A DNA stretch of 15,655 bases from Methanoregula sp. UBA276 (GTDB lineage Archaea > Halobacteriota > Methanomicrobia > Methanomicrobiales > Methanospirillaceae): NCBI GenBank assembly GCA_002508495.1, contig DANA01000040.1, positions 4,309 to 19,963 of the forward strand, read 5' to 3'. Of the stretch, positions 6,332 through 13,194 are shown piece after piece; position 1 is the stretch's first letter; each line of letters opens with the position of its first letter. A model generated the notes under the pieces. The model saw only the letters and a list, made by a program, of their open reading frames with translations. It was not told the DNA's origin and searched no databases. The position numbers were made by a program, and so were the translations under genes.

Positions 6332-9082
6332 TTAGCGTGAATCCCCCGTATCATACGGTGTTGCATCATGGCTCATGAACCGGAAGTTACCTTTCGGGAT
6401 GATGATCGCGAACCGTGCTCCCCTGCCAAAATCACCCGTCTCCTGGATGGTGATGCCGGTGATGCCAAGAATCTCCCGGCTCAGGTACAGGCCGAGCCCC
6501 TTCTTTTCTTCAAAGCGTCGCTCGAATATGTGCTCTTTCATCTCCGGTCGAACCCCGTCCCCATCATCCTCGTAGATGAGCGTGAGCGATTCTGTTTCCT
6601 GCACGTACCGGAGGGAGATTGCATGAACCGTGTTCCCATGACGGAGGGAGTTCTCGACCAGCGTGAAGAAGGCATTTTCTAAGAGCGGGTCGGCATAGAT
6701 CGCCAGCCCGTCGACCTGGATCTCCCGCTGGATTCCGGAGATATCAATGTGCGAGATGGCAAGGATGAAAACCTGCTTTACATTCTGCCATACCGGGGGT
6801 CGCAGGCCCAGATCCTGGTAATTCTTAGCAAACAGGAGGAGTTCTGAGATGCTTTTTACAATAATCGCCTGTTTGTCCAGGTAATGCTGCACGCCCGGGT
6901 CCGGGCATCCCCGCCGTACAAGGTCGACATACCCGGCAAGGGAGAATATGGCATTCTGGATGTCCGTGTGGGTCACCTGGGTTAAGAGGTTCAGTTTCCT
7001 GGTTGCCTGGTGCAGGCCGTTCTCTGTCCGTTTGCGTTCGGTGATATCAACGATGACCCCGATGAGCCCGTTGACCGTGCCTTCCGGACCATGGAACGTT
7101 GCCTTGTTGAAGAGTACGGTGCGCAGGGTGCCATCACGGCCCCGCAGGACCGATTCAAACACCTGCACGCCGGGATGAGCAAACAGAGTTTTGTCGTGCT
7201 CTTCGTAGATAGAAGCCAGGTCTTCCGGCCAGAGATCCCGGATCGTTTTCCCGATGATATCCTCGCCTTTCCTTCCGATCATCTCCGCAAAGGCGCGGTT
7301 GGATCCCAGGTACCGGCCATGCGTGTCCCGGAAAAATACCGGATTGGGGATGGTATCCATGAGTTCTTGGAGGAACCGGTACTGATGGTGGAGTTCCTCT
7401 TCGGCTATCTTCCGGTCGGTGATATCAAGAAGCGAGACCAGCACACGGCCCAGGGTCTTCTCGTATCCCGGGGCAACGGTCAGGTTCAGGATGACGGAGA
7501 TCCTCCTGCCCTTCAGCGTCATCTGGGTGGATTCTCCGGTAAACTGCACGGCACCTTCCGCAAGGCGGATGAGTTCTTCCGAAAACGTTTCCAATGCTTC
7601 AGCGGTGAAGATCCGGGCCGGTGACGCTATGAGTTCTTTTTTGTTCTCTGCCCCCATCAGGGCAATCGTGGCGTCGTTGACATCGAGAACCCGTATGCGC
7701 CGGGCGCATTCTTGTACGGATCCGGGATTCATGGCAAAATATGTCCGGAAGTCGTCAACCCCGTTTGTGCGGAGTTCATCAAAGAGTTTTTTGCATGCTG
7801 AGAAGTCTTCCTCCCAGAGCGAGACCGGAGAGGATTCGAACAGCTGGTGGTATCGCTCCCGGCTCACCCGCAGTTCCTGCTCTGCAAGGATCCGTTTGTC
7901 GATATTCTGGCGAAGCTCGGCCTCGGCCTGCTTGCGTATCCGCACATTTATGACAAGGATGATGACACTGGCAAGGAGGATCAGGATGATGATTGTTCCA
8001 ATCACCACTTCCCAATAATACTCATCCAAAATCCCCGGGTGGCGGTTGATAACCGTTGAGCCCGCGGGGAGGCGGCCGGCCGTAACCCCGAACCGGTCAA
8101 GCTCGGCCTGGTCGAAATAATACACGGTGGCGTCATGAAAATCCACCGGGAGCGATTCGGCGGGCACGCCCTGGAGGATCCGTACTGCTCTATCCCCGGC
8201 TATCTGGCTCTCCTTTGCGCTTGAGACGACGCTTCCCCCGATTGCCCCGTGCCCCACCATAAGATCGTAAAGGGCAAAGACCGGAACATCCGACTCGCGG
8301 GACAGGAGTGCCGCAACATCCTCGTGGTCCATTACCCTGCCCGTGCTGTCCCGGGTGATGGCACTGAGAATGGCCGAACCTGGCGGGAGGGCACGTGCTT
8401 GTGCGATCATTTCATCGAACGTGATGTTGGTGATATAGGTGAATTCAGCACGGCCCGAAAACGTGCCTGCGGCCCTGTGTATCCGGTCGGCTATGCCCCG
8501 GCCGGTCTCCGTGTCCTCGTAAAAGATCGTGACGGATTCCGTTGACGGGAAGAGCATGAAGATCGAGGCGATGGTCTTTTCCGGTGACATCTCCTGGATC
8601 TTGCCGGTAACGTTCTTCCGTCCGGCTTCGGGGACCTGATCGTAATTATTTACACCGCAGAAGACAACCGGCACATCACCAAACACATCATGGCGGTGAT
8701 CGATGACGAACGTGAGCGCAAGGTCATCCGTTACGAGTATGACGTCGAACGGGTGATCGCGGTATTTGTTCTGGTAAATCCGGGCCAAATATTCAAGGTT
8801 CTCTGGATCCGGGTGGTTCTTCCAGTCCAGGTATTCAACGGATATGGACATATCGAGGCCGGAGTCCCTGAGTGTATTGATGATCCCTTCGGACTGGCTC
8901 TTGGTCCAGATAAATTCCGGGTGATAGGAGTTCAGGACAAGAACCGCGAACTCTTGGTTGGGAGAATCCGAACCCGCTGACGACGGTATACCGGTCAGGG
9001 TGAGAGCAAGAAGGGTAAACACGAGTACTGACTGGACATTCTTTTGCCATTTTCGGGCAGATTCTCTCTTGGAATATTCCAT
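6332..9082 (-). CDS. Membrane sensor histidine kinase with ABC_sub_bind-type sensor and PAS domains
   Basis: The protein has 916 aa. A signal or anchor helix lies at about 16-36, then an extracytoplasmic domain of about 300 residues (42-340) resembling ABC-transporter substrate-binding proteins of the ABC_sub_bind type (AVLVLNSYHPEF near its start). A transmembrane helix follows (about 355-380), then a short coiled coil, two PAS domains (about 407-557 and 567-687), a dimerisation region (about 692-757) and a HATPase domain with N box LVENSLRHG, G1 EDDGDGV and G2 KKGLGLYLS. The dimerisation motif reads VTHTDIQNAIFSLAGY: where related methanogen kinases have HD, this protein has TD, with a His one residue earlier. 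ATG 9082 was chosen over GTG 9091 because GGTGA lies five bases before it and that GTG is part of this site. The ligand is unknown and no response regulator is adjacent. Confidence 0.9.
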   Translation of the reverse strand: MEYSKRESARKWQKNVQSVLVFTLLALTLTGIPSSAGSDSPNQEFAVLVLNSYHPEFIWTKSQSEGIINTLRDSGLDMSISVEYLDWKNHPDPENLEYLARIYQNKYRDHPFDVILVTDDLALTFVIDHRHDVFGDVPVVFCGVNNYDQVPEAGRKNVTGKIQEMSPEKTIASIFMLFPSTESVTIFYEDTETGRGIADRIHRAAGTFSGRAEFTYITNITFDEMIAQARALPPGSAILSAITRDSTGRVMDHEDVAALLSRESDVPVFALYDLMVGHGAIGGSVVSSAKESQIAGDRAVRILQGVPAESLPVDFHDATVYYFDQAELDRFGVTAGRLPAGSTVINRHPGILDEYYWEVVIGTIIILILLASVIILVINVRIRKQAEAELRQNIDKRILAEQELRVSRERYHQLFESSPVSLWEEDFSACKKLFDELRTNGVDDFRTYFAMNPGSVQECARRIRVLDVNDATIALMGAENKKELIASPARIFTAEALETFSEELIRLAEGAVQFTGESTQMTLKGRRISVILNLTVAPGYEKTLGRVLVSLLDITDRKIAEEELHHQYRFLQELMDTIPNPVFFRDTHGRYLGSNRAFAEMIGRKGEDIIGKTIRDLWPEDLASIYEEHDKTLFAHPGVQVFESVLRGRDGTLRTVLFNKATFHGPEGTVNGLIGVIVDITERKRTENGLHQATRKLNLLTQVTHTDIQNAIFSLAGYVDLVRRGCPDPGVQHYLDKQAIIVKSISELLLFAKNYQDLGLRPPVWQNVKQVFILAISHIDISGIQREIQVDGLAIYADPLLENAFFTLVENSLRHGNTVHAISLRYVQETESLTLIYEDDGDGVRPEMKEHIFERRFEEKKGLGLYLSREILGITGITIQETGDFGRGARFAIIIPKGNFRFMSHDATPYDTGDSR

Positions 9083-9167
9083 CCGGTTCACCGAAACCTG
9101 ATGATCCGGAACCCCCCGGACAAGACCGGGTCATGTCCCGCAACAGATGATACTACCGATTCTTCCC

Positions 9168-9176
9168 ATTTATACC
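9168..9176 (-). promoter_or_regulatory. TATA box of the sensor kinase gene
   Basis: The minus strand reads GGTATAAAT, a good archaeal TATA box, about 85 bp before the ATG at 9082. It predicts a start near 9146 and a leader of about 60 bases. Confidence 0.55.
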
Positions 9177-9278
9177 CTGTGCTCATTTTTCGTATGAGGT
9201 TTTTTTGGGATCGTGCGGGACAGTCGCCACATTTTTTTGCCCATATCTCCAATGCGGGTGTATGAGTACCCTGCAGCG

Positions 9279-9324
9279 CCCCCCTTCGGGGAGTGGGGGG
9301 AAAATGGCCGGGAAAAACCCGGCC
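9279..9324 (+). promoter_or_regulatory. Two adjacent hairpins upstream of the HD gene
   Basis: CCCCCC (9279-9284) can pair with GGGGGG (9295-9300), or CCCC-TTC-GGGG with a shorter loop. Directly after it GGCCGGG (9306-9312), loop AAAAA, CCCGGCC (9318-9324) forms a perfect seven-pair stem. They end 70 bp before the HD-domain start and could be part of its leader, or a GC-rich intergenic repeat. No T-tract follows on the plus strand, so a terminator is unlikely there. Confidence 0.4.
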
Positions 9325-9394
9325 CGGCAGGAGAATGAATGCTGTATCATGATTTCCGGAACCCGGTACAATACCTGATTCGGAGTATGGACGG

Positions 9395-10006
9395 ATGAAC
9401 GCTGAATTTGAAAAGATCCACGAATATGCAGCGGGGATCCTCGGGCAGGGAGGATCCCACGGGATGGACCATACGGAACGGGTCGTCTCCCTGTGCCGGA
9501 TTATCGGGAAACGCGAGGGGGCAGACTTTTGTATTCTTATCCCCGCAGCACTTTTTCACGATATCGCCCGGCCCCTCGAGAAAGAGAAAGGACTTATGCA
9601 CGAGGTGGAAGGAGCGAGGATGGCTGAAGAGTTCCTTCTCTCCATTGGCTACGATGCCCCCCGTATCCCCAAGGTTGCCCAGGCTATCCGGGCCCACCGC
9701 TATACTGGCACGGAAAAGCCGGCATTTTTAGAAGCGGAGATCCTGTCGGATGCTGACAAGCTCGATGCCATGGGTGCCCCGGGTATTGCACGGACGTTTT
9801 TGCGGGCGGGGGAGCATGGCGGGGGAATCGACGACGCGATCGCCCATTTCCATGACAAACTGCTCCGGCTCCATACTACCATGTATACCGCGAGCGGGCG
9901 GAAGATTGCAGAAGAGCGGCATGCGTTCCTGGTCCAATTCCTCGAAACCCTGGAATGCGAGATGGACCTTCTGCCGATCGACAAATCTCCCGAAAAATCA
10001 CCGTGA
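9395..10006 (+). CDS. HD-domain metal-dependent phosphohydrolase
   Basis: The 203-aa soluble protein has the HD superfamily pattern: H26 in SHGMDHTERV, H55-D56 in ALFHDIARP, then H69 (MHEVEGA), H101 (IRAHRY) and D119/D121 in ILSDADKLDAMG. The extra histidines fit the subgroup of small YedJ/YfbR-like hydrolases acting on nucleotides or other phosphate esters. The substrate cannot be told from sequence. The start at 9395 is preceded by GGAG at 9380-9383, 11 bases upstream. The gene stands alone, divergent from the sensor kinase, with a T7 tract at 10060-10066 as its likely terminator. The C-terminal tail after about residue 185 is acidic and poorly ordered. Confidence 0.88.
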   Translation: MNAEFEKIHEYAAGILGQGGSHGMDHTERVVSLCRIIGKREGADFCILIPAALFHDIARPLEKEKGLMHEVEGARMAEEFLLSIGYDAPRIPKVAQAIRAHRYTGTEKPAFLEAEILSDADKLDAMGAPGIARTFLRAGEHGGGIDDAIAHFHDKLLRLHTTMYTASGRKIAEERHAFLVQFLETLECEMDLLPIDKSPEKSP

Positions 10007-10059
10007 CCATGCACGGACAATTGAAAAAACCTCTTGTTCTGGTCAGAGTATTTCACGAC

Positions 10060-10066
10060 TTTTTTT
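10060..10066 (+). terminator. T7 tract, likely terminator of the HD gene
   Basis: A run of seven T residues 54 bp after the stop. GTTCTG upstream and CAGAAC downstream could pair around it. Confidence 0.45.
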
Positions 10067-10182
10067 CGTTCAGAACAGGAATCTGTTTTTGCCTGATAAT
10101 TGGACAGTGGTTGCGATTTGAAATACTTCTGGTGGAAAAAGCGCAAATTCTTCGGAATGATTTCCATTGTATGCTCTGGATT

Positions 10183-10202
10183 AACGCACATGAACGTGCG
10201 TT
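10183..10202. repeat. Perfect 7-bp hairpin
   Basis: AACGCAC (10183-10189), loop ATGAAC, GTGCGTT (10196-10202). No T-tract follows. It could be a protein-binding palindrome or part of a structured RNA. Confidence 0.5.
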
Positions 10203-10213
10203 CACACCCGAAG

Positions 10214-10345
10214 CATGAAAATGCCCCTGATATTATGAGCATTCCCACCCCCTTCGGGGGTCGCTCGGGCGCCTCGTCGGGCCCTCGCTGGGCAGATCAT
10301 TGATCCGCGTTTAAGTCCGGAAGTATGGTTCGGGGCATTTTCATG
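10214..10345. repeat. 132-bp element bounded by a perfect 14-bp inverted repeat
   Basis: CATGAAAATGCCCC at 10214-10227 is exactly reversed at 10332-10345 as GGGGCATTTTCATG, with 104 bp between. The interior holds CCACCCCCTTCGGGGG and other GC-rich blocks able to fold, and the palindrome GATCATTGATC. No clear target-site duplication flanks it, so a miniature transposon is possible but not shown. An RNA closed by the terminal stem is an alternative. Confidence 0.5.
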
Positions 10346-10430
10346 GGAGACGCATATACAATGATAGACTTTACGCCCGAATTATGAAAAACACCTGCGT
10401 GCTGGCATGATATCCGGATTTTCCGCTTCA

Positions 10431-10445
10431 GGGTCTTTTAGACCC
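10431..10445. repeat. Short perfect hairpin
   Basis: GGGTCT, loop TTT, AGACCC. A T6 tract follows 18 bases later on the plus strand, so it may be a weak plus-strand terminator. Confidence 0.45.
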
Positions 10446-10528
10446 ATGGCGGGGAATGGAAGTTTTTTATTGAGAATTTCAGGATAGCGGTGATCATGAT
10501 ACGCTACTCTTTTTTTTCACTATGAAAG

Positions 10529-10618
10529 TGAATTGGGGCCGCCGCGGGGGCGCCCCTTCGGGGGCGGCGGCGTTCATCGTTTTTGGGGGTATGGGGGCAT
10601 CAGCCCCCATCGTTATTC
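10529..10618 (+). repeat. Double-hairpin repeat, family 2, third copy
   Basis: This copy has the clearest structure. Stem 1 is GCCGCCGC (10538-10545) with GCGGCGGC (10564-10571), with an inner GCCCCTTCGGGG hairpin. Stem 2 is ATGGGGGC (10591-10598), loop ATCA, GCCCCCAT (10603-10610). CATCGTTT separates the stems. It aligns with the reverse complements of 3814-3905 and 3696-3790, about 6.7 kb away. It is preceded by T8 and a small TTTCAC/GTGAA palindrome. Confidence 0.75.
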
Positions 10619-10683
10619 AATACCTGCGTTACCCATTCAACAATGAGCCTTCTTTTTCAACCCTTAATAAATGATGAAGACCT

Positions 10684-10690
10684 AAAAAAA
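10684..10690 (-). terminator. T7 tract on the minus strand
   Basis: Seven A residues on the plus strand, read as T7 on the minus strand about 75 bp beyond the stop of the membrane-protein gene. It is the likely terminator of the 10766-12806 minus-strand genes. Confidence 0.45.
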
Positions 10691-10765
10691 TCTCTTTTTC
10701 CGGTTCGTTTTTTTACCTGTCCCCCCGGGGCAGACATGCACCCCCCGCCTGCCCATCCCTGCCAT

Positions 10766-11512
10766 TCAGCTGCGGACGATCACCGAGGCATTCTCATCAA
10801 ACGGGTTTTTCCGCAGGGCGAGACTGTAAAGGTAAGGGTAGTGTTTCTGAAGGTAGTCCATGTACCTGACCCATTCGGGGACAAGGCGCAGGTACGCCCG
10901 GTTGATGTCTCCCTGGAGGTGGGCAAGGTCGGTTGCCGGCAGGGAGGTGAGCGAATCCCGTGCCCGGAGTTCCTCGTCAAGGTGCGTGACCGCAAGGATG
11001 AGGTCGGTGAAGGACTCATGCTCGAAGACCATCGGGTTCTCAACGATGCGGAGGATAAAGTCCTCGTTCTTCTCCAGCAGGTCCCGCAGAGCCACAAGGT
11101 CAATCTTGCTGATGGAGACGCTGCACCGGTGGGCGAGCAGGGTATTTTTCACCGTCGTTACCCCGTGCTCGTTTCCCGCAACAACCCGGGAAATATCTGC
11201 CCGCAGCGCGGGGATGTCCGGATCGGAACAGGCGATGGCAGCGAGGAGCGGGGTGCCGAGATGGGAAAAGAACGTCCCGATTACCATGTTGAGTTTCTCC
11301 ATCCGCTTCCGTCGTTCCCGGGACTCCAGCATCTGGTCGATGAGGAGCGTGACGATGAAGACCTCGAACGGGACAAACGCGAGGTCGCCGACAAGGAAGA
11401 TGAGCAGGTGGTGGCGGTCCTGGAAGATGGAAAAATGGACAATATACAGGGCAAGGGAGAGGGTCAGCAGAACAAGGCCGGCCTGCAGTTTCCAGCGGGT
11501 GTCCTCTTTCAT
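10766..11512 (-). CDS. Conserved-looking membrane protein, two helices plus cytoplasmic helical domain
   Basis: The predicted protein has 248 aa. Two transmembrane helices (about 9-29 and 35-59) are joined by the short loop QDRHH. A positively charged helix follows (LESRERRKRMEKLN), then a soluble, mostly helical domain of about 180 residues beginning NMVIGTFFSHLGTPLL. I associate this layout with an uncharacterised family common in methanogens, but no function is known to me and no catalytic motif is visible. The ATG at 11512 was chosen because it puts the first helix at the N-terminus. The frame stays open to 11647, but those 45 extra residues are rich in Pro, Arg and Cys and look non-coding. 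It lies 187 bp downstream of the receiver-PAS gene and may be co-transcribed with it. Confidence 0.72.
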   Translation of the reverse strand: MKEDTRWKLQAGLVLLTLSLALYIVHFSIFQDRHHLLIFLVGDLAFVPFEVFIVTLLIDQMLESRERRKRMEKLNMVIGTFFSHLGTPLLAAIACSDPDIPALRADISRVVAGNEHGVTTVKNTLLAHRCSVSISKIDLVALRDLLEKNEDFILRIVENPMVFEHESFTDLILAVTHLDEELRARDSLTSLPATDLAHLQGDINRAYLRLVPEWVRYMDYLQKHYPYLYSLALRKNPFDENASVIVRS

Positions 11513-11699
11513 CTCTTCTTGTATAGCGTGTGGCTGGTCATAAGGAGATCGTTTGGGATTAATACGATCCCAGCATCCCCGGTTCCTGGTAACCCCAAAA
11601 TCCGGAGATAAACACGGGATGAAATGCGATTTTAGCATCCTTTCCACGACATATGAGTGGTCCGGATTGTGTGCAGATTATGGATACACGCGTTTGCGG

Positions 11700-12806
11700 C
11701 TATATCCCCGTGACTTCAATTGAGATTACCGAAACGGACCTGACCATGTCCCGGGAGACCCCAAAGACAGGATACATCCTACGGTGAAAAGTCCGGTTGT
11801 CCCGCACGTAGGTATCCTCGTGCGGGTGCTTCGTCTCGATTACCTGGCGGATCGCATCAGAAAAAACGCTGTTCTCGGTGGGAGTATGGAAATCGCTATA
11901 GGATTTCATCAGATACCCGTCCCCGTTAATCCCGAGTCGCTTTTTGTGGTGGGAATTCATGAACAGGTATCTCCCGTCAGTGTCCACCGTGTAGATGGAG
12001 TCCTGTGTTGCTTCCACAATGATCCGGTAATTTTCATTGGCGAGTCTGAGCGCCTCTTCCATTTTTTTATCCCGGGTTATCTCTGCAGAAATAACCGTAA
12101 CAGCAAAAACCCGTTCAAGCGTATCGTTTTTTACCGGGCTCAGGCGACGGACAAACCATCTGCCGTCACGGGTGTATTCGTCCTGCAGGGATTTTCCGGA
12201 CTCAAAACATTGCGTGACGGCACGGGCAAACCGGGTGGTCTCGTCCAGGGTGTGGAATTCACGATACTCACGTCCTTCGTATTTCTCTCCAGTGATACCA
12301 AGACGCCTCTGGTGGTAGGCATTCATGAAAAGGTAACGACAGTTCTTATCCACCATATAGATGGAATCATCAAGGCATTCAACAACGGTCCGGTGATTGC
12401 TCTCGGAGCGGATGAGGGCCTCTTCCACCCGCCTGCGCATGACCGCCTGGTGCACCATGTTCTTGAGTTCGGCATACTGGCTTTTTGCATCCCCGCTTTT
12501 CTGGAGGTAAAAATCGGCACCGCTGTTGAGGGCCCTGATGACGATATCTTCGCGGCTCTTTCCGGTAAAAATAATGAACGGTTTGTCCAGTGCCAGCCCT
12601 GTGAACTCGTTGAGAAATTCGATCCCGTCCATCCCCGGCATATTATAGTCGGAAACGACGGCATCATAAACATTCGTCCTGAGTTTTTTGAGGGCATCCT
12701 CGGCAGAACGCGCAGTATCAACGGTAAGATCCCCGTCTTTTTCCAAAAAGAGCCTGCTGATCTCAAGCAGGTCTTCCTGGTCATCAACAAGGAGTATAGA
12801 GATCAT
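11700..12806 (-). CDS. Response regulator with receiver and two PAS domains
   Basis: The predicted protein has 368 aa. The receiver domain (1-125) has acidic residues D8 and D9, the phospho-acceptor D53 in VVSDYNMPG, T81 in IIFTGKS and K103. A linker helix leads to two PAS domains (about 130-250 and 255-368) that are recognisably alike: DSIYMVDKNCRYLFMN versus DSIYTVDTDGRYLFMN, then HQRRLGI versus HKKRLGI, and FHT shared later. That points to an internal duplication. There is no DNA-binding, kinase or enzymatic output domain, so it probably acts through protein contacts, as many archaeal receiver-PAS proteins do. The ATG at 12806 begins directly at the receiver fold; a TTG at 12821 would add five residues. 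No clear ribosome binding site is seen. The partner kinase is unknown; the 6332-9082 kinase is on the same strand but not adjacent. Confidence 0.9.
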   Translation of the reverse strand: MISILLVDDQEDLLEISRLFLEKDGDLTVDTARSAEDALKKLRTNVYDAVVSDYNMPGMDGIEFLNEFTGLALDKPFIIFTGKSREDIVIRALNSGADFYLQKSGDAKSQYAELKNMVHQAVMRRRVEEALIRSESNHRTVVECLDDSIYMVDKNCRYLFMNAYHQRRLGITGEKYEGREYREFHTLDETTRFARAVTQCFESGKSLQDEYTRDGRWFVRRLSPVKNDTLERVFAVTVISAEITRDKKMEEALRLANENYRIIVEATQDSIYTVDTDGRYLFMNSHHKKRLGINGDGYLMKSYSDFHTPTENSVFSDAIRQVIETKHPHEDTYVRDNRTFHRRMYPVFGVSRDMVRSVSVISIEVTGI

Positions 12807-12882
12807 CGTGGGACTCGGCAAGGTATTCAGAATTCGTTCTGGTATGTGAGGAGGGGCAGTATTTTCTAGTATAATCCTTGCA

Positions 12883-12890
12883 GTTTTTAA
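12883..12890 (-). promoter_or_regulatory. TATA-like element of the receiver-PAS gene
   Basis: The minus strand reads TTAAAAAC about 80 bp before the ATG. Between them lies the palindrome CAGAA-TTCG-TTCTG (12828-12841), which could be an operator. Both are weak calls. Confidence 0.3.
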
Positions 12891-12994
12891 GGGTATTCAT
12901 TTTCACTCCGCATTTTTCCTTTCAAATCGGCCAGAATGTGGTCGTATTCCGATGAAGATCCAAAAAGCGTGGTGTAATGAAGGTTTTTTATCAG

Positions 12995-13044
12995 CCCGCC
13001 TCATTTGCCGTGACATGGCGGGTATTCTGGTTGTATTTTTTTTT
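12995..13044 (+). terminator. Plus-strand hairpin followed by T9, with no plus-strand gene upstream
   Basis: CCCGCC (12995-13000) pairs with GGCGGG (13017-13022), and T9 follows at 13036-13044. The whole 12807-13194 gap holds no credible gene; its only open frame (minus, about 73 aa) runs through the T-tract and looks non-coding. The terminator-like signal faces the plus strand, where no gene precedes it in the gap. It may end an antisense or small RNA, or be incidental. Confidence 0.35.
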
Positions 13045-13180
13045 AACAGCGAAGCCTGTTGGTATTCCAATATCCTGGTAACCTGAACCGGAATTCGCGA
13101 TTCCCTGCAACACGTGATAACCATGAATTGTCATGGGAATGATTTATCCGGAATCAGAAAAACCGGGAAAATTCCGCAAT

Positions 13181-13187
13181 AAAAAAA
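13181..13187 (-). terminator. T-tract terminator of the thermosome gene
   Basis: T7 on the minus strand, eight bases after the stop codon and preceded by CACCC. A second T5 lies about 20 bases further on. This is a typical U-rich archaeal terminator. Confidence 0.55.
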
Positions 13188-13194
13188 GGGTGTT

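Larger units (their letters stand above)
10007..10765. other. Hairpin-rich gene-free region, 759 bp
   Basis: No credible gene is seen here; stop codons and low-complexity runs break all frames, and the local base composition alternates between AT-rich and GC-rich. It holds T7 at 10060-10066, a hairpin AACGCAC/GTGCGTT (10183-10202), a 14-bp inverted repeat (10214-10345), a hairpin GGGTCT-TTT-AGACCC (10431-10445), T8 (10510-10517), a family 2 repeat (10529-10618) and a minus-strand T-tract (10684-10690). Such density suggests structured RNAs or remnants of mobile repeats; this is inference. Confidence 0.6.

Noticed and set aside
6348..6360. Palindrome CCGTATCATACGG near the 3' end of the sensor kinase gene
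   Set aside because: It lies within coding sequence and can arise from codon choice; no functional context supports a regulatory site.
10238..10290. Repeated GGG/CCC blocks considered as a CRISPR or tRNA-like element
   Set aside because: There is no regular repeat-spacer spacing, and no cloverleaf or conserved T-arm sequence could be drawn.
11513..11647. 45-residue N-terminal extension of the two-helix membrane protein
   Set aside because: The extension has no membrane or domain signal and unusual composition. Starting at 11512 places the first helix at the N-terminus.
12903..13124. Minus-strand open frame of about 73 aa between the receiver-PAS and thermosome genes
   Set aside because: It passes through a homopolymer tract and has odd composition, no ribosome binding site and no recognisable motif.
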